Source: Tardiphaga sp. (GTDB taxonomy: Bacteria > Pseudomonadota > Alphaproteobacteria > Rhizobiales > Xanthobacteraceae). From it: 10,095 nt of DNA. The notes under the pieces were generated by a model. The model did not search any database and had not been told where the DNA came from. It was given only the letters and a program-made list of their open reading frames with translations. This document shows positions 7,507 through 10,095 of the stretch, in pieces (position 1 is the first letter of the stretch; the number at the start of each line of letters is the position of its first letter). Made by a program: the position numbers and the translations under genes. The stretch is taken from assembly GCA_014377915.1 (NCBI GenBank), contig JACMOT010000187.1, forward strand, positions 1 to 10,095. Direction: 5' to 3'.

Positions 7507-8698
7507 GTCACATCCGCCTGCTTCCCGCCGCAGACTGGGCCTGGTCGGAATCATCGGCGTGATCGCGGCCGGTGCGGTCGTCGTTACCGGCATCATGGCC
7601 CGCGCCAGGACCGACAGCGAGTTGCGGACCTGGACCAACGACCAGGCGATCCCCAGCGTCGCGGTGGCGCCGCCGGATGCCCGCGTGCTCAATGCCACGC
7701 TGGATCTGCCGGGCCGGCTGGAAGCCTATTCGCGGGCGCCGATCTTTGCCCGCGTCAGCGGCTATGTCTCGAACTGGAGCGCCGACATCGGCAAGCAGGT
7801 CAAGGCCGGCCAGGTGCTCGCCGAGATCGAGGCGCCCGACCTCGATCAGCAATTGCTGCAGGCGCGCGCCGATCTGGTCAGCCAGCAGTCCAGCGCCCGG
7901 CTGTCGGAAGCGACGCTGACCCGCCGGAAATCGCTGATCGCCTCCAACTTCGTGTCGGCGCAGGAGATCGACGAGCGCTCGGCCGACCTCGCCAACAAGA
8001 AGGCCGCCGTCAATTCCGGCCAGGCCAATGTCGAGCGGCTGGAAGCGCTGGCCGGCTACAAGAACGTCACCGCGCCGTTCGACGGCATCGTCACCCAGCG
8101 CAACACCGACGTCGGCGCGCTGATCTCCGGCGGCACCGGCACCGGTCTCGCGATGTTCGTGATCTCCGACATCATGAAGCTGCGCGTCTATGTCGACGTC
8201 CCGCAAAGCTACGTGCCGGCCATCAAGATCGGCGCCAAGGCCATCATCACGGTGCCCGATCATCCCAACCGCACCTTCCCGGCCACGGTGGAAGCCTCGT
8301 CGCGGTCGGTCGACGTCGGCTCCGGCACCGCGCGCATGCAGCTGGCGCTGGACAATCCGAACGGCGAGCTGCTGCCCGGCGGCTATGCCAATGTGAAGAT
8401 GAGCCTCGCCCGCGATACCGCGCCGCTGCATATTCCCGCCAGCGCGCTGGTCTTCAACAAGGATGGCACCCGCGTCGCCACCGTCACGGCTGATGACAAG
8501 ATCCTGTTCAAGACCGTGACCATCGCGCGCGACCTCGGCCGCGACATCGAACTCGCCTCCGGCGTCACCGCCGACGACCGTATCGTCACCACGCCACCGG
8601 ATGGCCTGACCGATGGCGACCAGGTTCGGGTCACCGGCGGTTCGGTCAAAACCAGCAAGCCGACCACCGCCTCGGAAAAACAGGGCGTGAAGGGCTGA
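7496..8698 (+). CDS. RND efflux membrane fusion protein (HlyD/AcrA-type periplasmic adaptor)
   Basis: This 400-aa adaptor would link the upstream permease to an outer-membrane channel. The ATG overlaps the permease stop by 11 nt in another frame and has GGAG 7 nt upstream. Residues 11-13 are RRR, followed by a single hydrophobic segment (about 14-35) with no lipobox cysteine, so it is an uncleaved membrane anchor rather than a lipoprotein. Order: first lipoyl half about 68-112 (ARVSGYVSNWSADIGKQVKA); helical hairpin about 114-185; second lipoyl half with TAPFDGIVTQRNTDVGALIS (A193-G197 is APFDG); beta-barrel about 215-300; membrane-proximal domain about 305-385, including HIPASALVF. The tail is Lys/Ser/Thr-rich. 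No outer-membrane factor gene follows; the next gene is convergent, so the pump must use a TolC/NodT-type channel encoded elsewhere. The gene order here is permease first, adaptor second. Confidence 0.96.
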   Translation: MSTESHPPASRRRLGLVGIIGVIAAGAVVVTGIMARARTDSELRTWTNDQAIPSVAVAPPDARVLNATLDLPGRLEAYSRAPIFARVSGYVSNWSADIGKQVKAGQVLAEIEAPDLDQQLLQARADLVSQQSSARLSEATLTRRKSLIASNFVSAQEIDERSADLANKKAAVNSGQANVERLEALAGYKNVTAPFDGIVTQRNTDVGALISGGTGTGLAMFVISDIMKLRVYVDVPQSYVPAIKIGAKAIITVPDHPNRTFPATVEASSRSVDVGSGTARMQLALDNPNGELLPGGYANVKMSLARDTAPLHIPASALVFNKDGTRVATVTADDKILFKTVTIARDLGRDIELASGVTADDRIVTTPPDGLTDGDQVRVTGGSVKTSKPTTASEKQGVKG

Positions 8699-8748
8699 TG
8701 CCTGTAGACTGAGCTACCTGCGATTGAAATAATGTACCGCTTTTTCTT

Positions 8749-8828
8749 CCCCTCTCTCCCGTCGCGAAGCGGCGATGGTGGGAGAGGGTGGCTCGAACCC
8801 GCGAGGCGGCTGCGAGCCGGGAGAGGGG
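8749..8828. repeat. Palindromic intergenic repeat with nested hairpins
   Basis: An 80-bp element lies between two convergent genes. The outer arms begin CCCCTCTCTCCC (8749-8760) and end CCGGGAGAGGGG (8817-8828). Inside, CTCTCCC (8754-8760) can pair with GGGAGAG (8780-8786), with further pairing inside it, and GGCTCG (8790-8795) pairs with CGAGCC (8813-8818). The left arm can thus choose between two partners. From memory, elements with CTCTCCC/GGGAGAGGGTGGCTCGA cores are dispersed in intergenic regions of Bradyrhizobium and Rhodopseudomonas genomes. The position suggests a bidirectional terminator or mRNA 3'-end stabiliser. A T-rich run (8741-8745) precedes the element on the + strand but none follows it, so it is not a standard intrinsic terminator. 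Confidence 0.65.
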
Positions 8829-8847
8829 ACGACAGCGTTCGGAGCAG

Positions 8848-10095
8848 CTACGCCACCCGCCATTCCAGCACGCCGTCGCCGGCCGTGCTGATCGCGCCGG
8901 TTGACCCGACCGGCGTGCGGTCCTGATCCATCAGATGCGCCAGCGTGGCGGTGTCATCCGCCGGGACACGGGCCAGCGCGCGGGCATTGTCCGCGGTGCG
9001 CAGGATCACCACGCCGTGCTCGATTTGCCCGCCACGGCCATAGATCACCGTAAAACTTTCCACCGTGCCGGTGCCCGAAGCGTTCGTGACGAAAGCCGGC
9101 ACCGGCTTGCGGTCGCGGTCGGCCTCGGCCTGCACATTGGTGTCCTGCGCGAGCGGGTGCGCAGCCGCCTCGCGCGACAGCACCAGCGCATGATGCTTGG
9201 TGACGAAGCCGCCCTGGCTGTAGAGCAGCCCGAGCCTGGCGCCGGCGCGCAGCCGGCGCACCATGGCGCAGGCGGCATGCGCCATGTAGTCGTTGAGCGG
9301 CGCGCCGAAAAAGGTCAGGCCGCCGGCCACCGTCGGCTGCACGTCGGCGCCGAGGCCGAGCGTGCGGCGCGCCATCTTCGGTACCACCGGAAAGCAGCTG
9401 TACAATTCGATGGCATCGAATGCCGAGCCGTGGCCGCCGGCCAGCGCCATCGCGACTTTCAGCACCGCGTTCTGGGCGTGGCTTTCGACATACTGGTCGC
9501 GGTCGAGATAATCGCGCGGCTCCTCCGCCGAGGCCCCGCCCTGAATGTGGACCATGCGATCCTCGGGGATGCCGGCGGCGCGCGCTTTCGCCAGGCTGGT
9601 GACCAGGATCGCGGCGGCCTGATTGACCATCGGATTGGCAACCATCAGCTTGGTGTAGGGCCAGGCGATCAGCCGGTTCTCCGGCGTCGGGGTGGTGATG
9701 GCCTCCGGCGTATAAGCGCGCTTCAGCCAGGCCTCGGGATTGTCCGCGGCCACCTTCGAATAGCGCGACCACAATTCGCCGGACTCTTGCTGCGCCTGCC
9801 GCGGCGTCTGGCCCCAATGCGCCGCCGCGGCGGCCTCATAAAACGGGTACACGGTGACCGGCTTGGCGACGCCGAGCGTGGTCGCGATCGGCTTCTGGTA
9901 GTTGGCGCCGCGTAGTGGCTCGGGCGCGTCATGCGCGAACGGCGTCCATGGCAGCGTCACGCCGGCGCGTTCGGCCTTGGTGGCGGTGGACTGCGCCTCG
10001 GCGCCGCAGATCGCTGCCACCACGGCCTCGCCGCGCGCGATCCGCTTGGCCGCCTCGTGGATGAAGCGGATCGGGCTCTCGCCGCCGACCGGGCC
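8848..10095 (-). CDS. Thiolase-like acetyl-CoA acetyltransferase family protein (SCP-x/TLP1-like), 5' end outside window
   Basis: The visible 415 codons are the C-terminal part of a thiolase-superfamily protein, read leftwards to a TAG at 8848-8850. The frame stays open to the right edge and the extra codons fit the family (GPVGGESPIRFIHEAAKRIA), so the GTG at 10021-10023 is not the start. The N-terminal region that normally holds the nucleophilic cysteine is missing. Visible family marks are IELYSCFPVV (Cys codon at 9394-9396), GAPLNDYMAHA (GAP at 9298-9306), where classical thiolases have GHP, and GGFVTKHHALVLS (HH at 9190-9195) in place of the usual CxG region. The last 90 or so residues, after PVPAFVTNASGTGTVESF, match the additional C-terminal domain I associate with thiolase-like protein type 1. 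A role in acyl-CoA or lipid metabolism is likely, but the reaction is unproven. It is convergent with the efflux operon and probably unrelated to it. Confidence 0.88.
   Translation of the reverse strand, partial: GPVGGESPIRFIHEAAKRIARGEAVVAAICGAEAQSTATKAERAGVTLPWTPFAHDAPEPLRGANYQKPIATTLGVAKPVTVYPFYEAAAAAHWGQTPRQAQQESGELWSRYSKVAADNPEAWLKRAYTPEAITTPTPENRLIAWPYTKLMVANPMVNQAAAILVTSLAKARAAGIPEDRMVHIQGGASAEEPRDYLDRDQYVESHAQNAVLKVAMALAGGHGSAFDAIELYSCFPVVPKMARRTLGLGADVQPTVAGGLTFFGAPLNDYMAHAACAMVRRLRAGARLGLLYSQGGFVTKHHALVLSREAAAHPLAQDTNVQAEADRDRKPVPAFVTNASGTGTVESFTVIYGRGGQIEHGVVILRTADNARALARVPADDTATLAHLMDQDRTPVGSTGAISTAGDGVLEWRVA

Noticed and set aside
5455..7698. 747-codon open frame on the - strand, opposite the permease and fusion-protein genes.
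   Set aside because: It is antisense to two clear RND components, its protein is a low-complexity His/Arg/Gly/Asp-rich sequence, and such frames arise from GC-biased third positions.
8732..8926. 64-codon + strand frame starting at 8732.
   Set aside because: It runs through the palindromic repeat and into the end of the convergent gene; no independent support.
8935..9915. 326-codon + strand frame opposite the thiolase-like gene.
   Set aside because: Antisense shadow: Arg/His/Gly-rich without domain features, while the - strand frame shows clear thiolase motifs.

Overview
The window looks like a chromosomal stretch of an alphaproteobacterium, most likely of the Bradyrhizobium/Rhodopseudomonas/Afipia group (Nitrobacteraceae). 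This rests on high GC with strong GC bias at third codon positions, chemoreceptors whose signalling domains have the alphaproteobacterial form, and a pyrimidine/purine-armed intergenic palindrome of the kind common in that group. The placement is by recognition, not by a search.

Left part (1-3896): two methyl-accepting chemotaxis proteins lie head to tail on the + strand. The first is cut by the left edge: its reading frame is open from base 2 and encodes a membrane helix ahead of the first visible ATG. It has a long, all-helical periplasmic domain of the size of the HBM (McpS-type) family. The second is complete and has a short 4HB-type sensor. Their last 272 codons align without a gap at about 84% amino-acid identity (hand count), so they should feed the same CheA/CheW machinery with different inputs. 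A perfect 16-bp hairpin separates them, and the second has its own Shine-Dalgarno sequence. The first receptor carries two prolines where the second has Ser and Leu, one in a methylation helix and one in the hairpin tip.

Middle (3897-8698): after a 424-bp gap, less GC-rich than its surroundings, comes a two-gene efflux operon. A complete inner-membrane RND permease (1061 aa) overlaps by 11 nt a periplasmic membrane fusion protein (400 aa). Together they would form a proton-driven tripartite pump with an outer-membrane channel that is not encoded here. No regulator gene is adjacent.

Right part (8699-10095): a palindromic repeat lies between convergent genes. Beyond it, on the - strand, is a thiolase-like protein resembling the SCP-x/TLP1 acetyl-CoA acetyltransferase-like group, with an extra C-terminal domain. 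It runs off the right edge, so its N-terminal part, including the expected nucleophilic cysteine region, is not visible.

I see no CRISPR array, tRNA, rRNA, insertion sequence or prophage gene, and no clear new multi-gene system. The points most worth checking are the two prolines in the first receptor, the RND permease lacking the AcrB-type TM10 lysine, the degenerate thiolase motifs, and the repeat with competing pairings.
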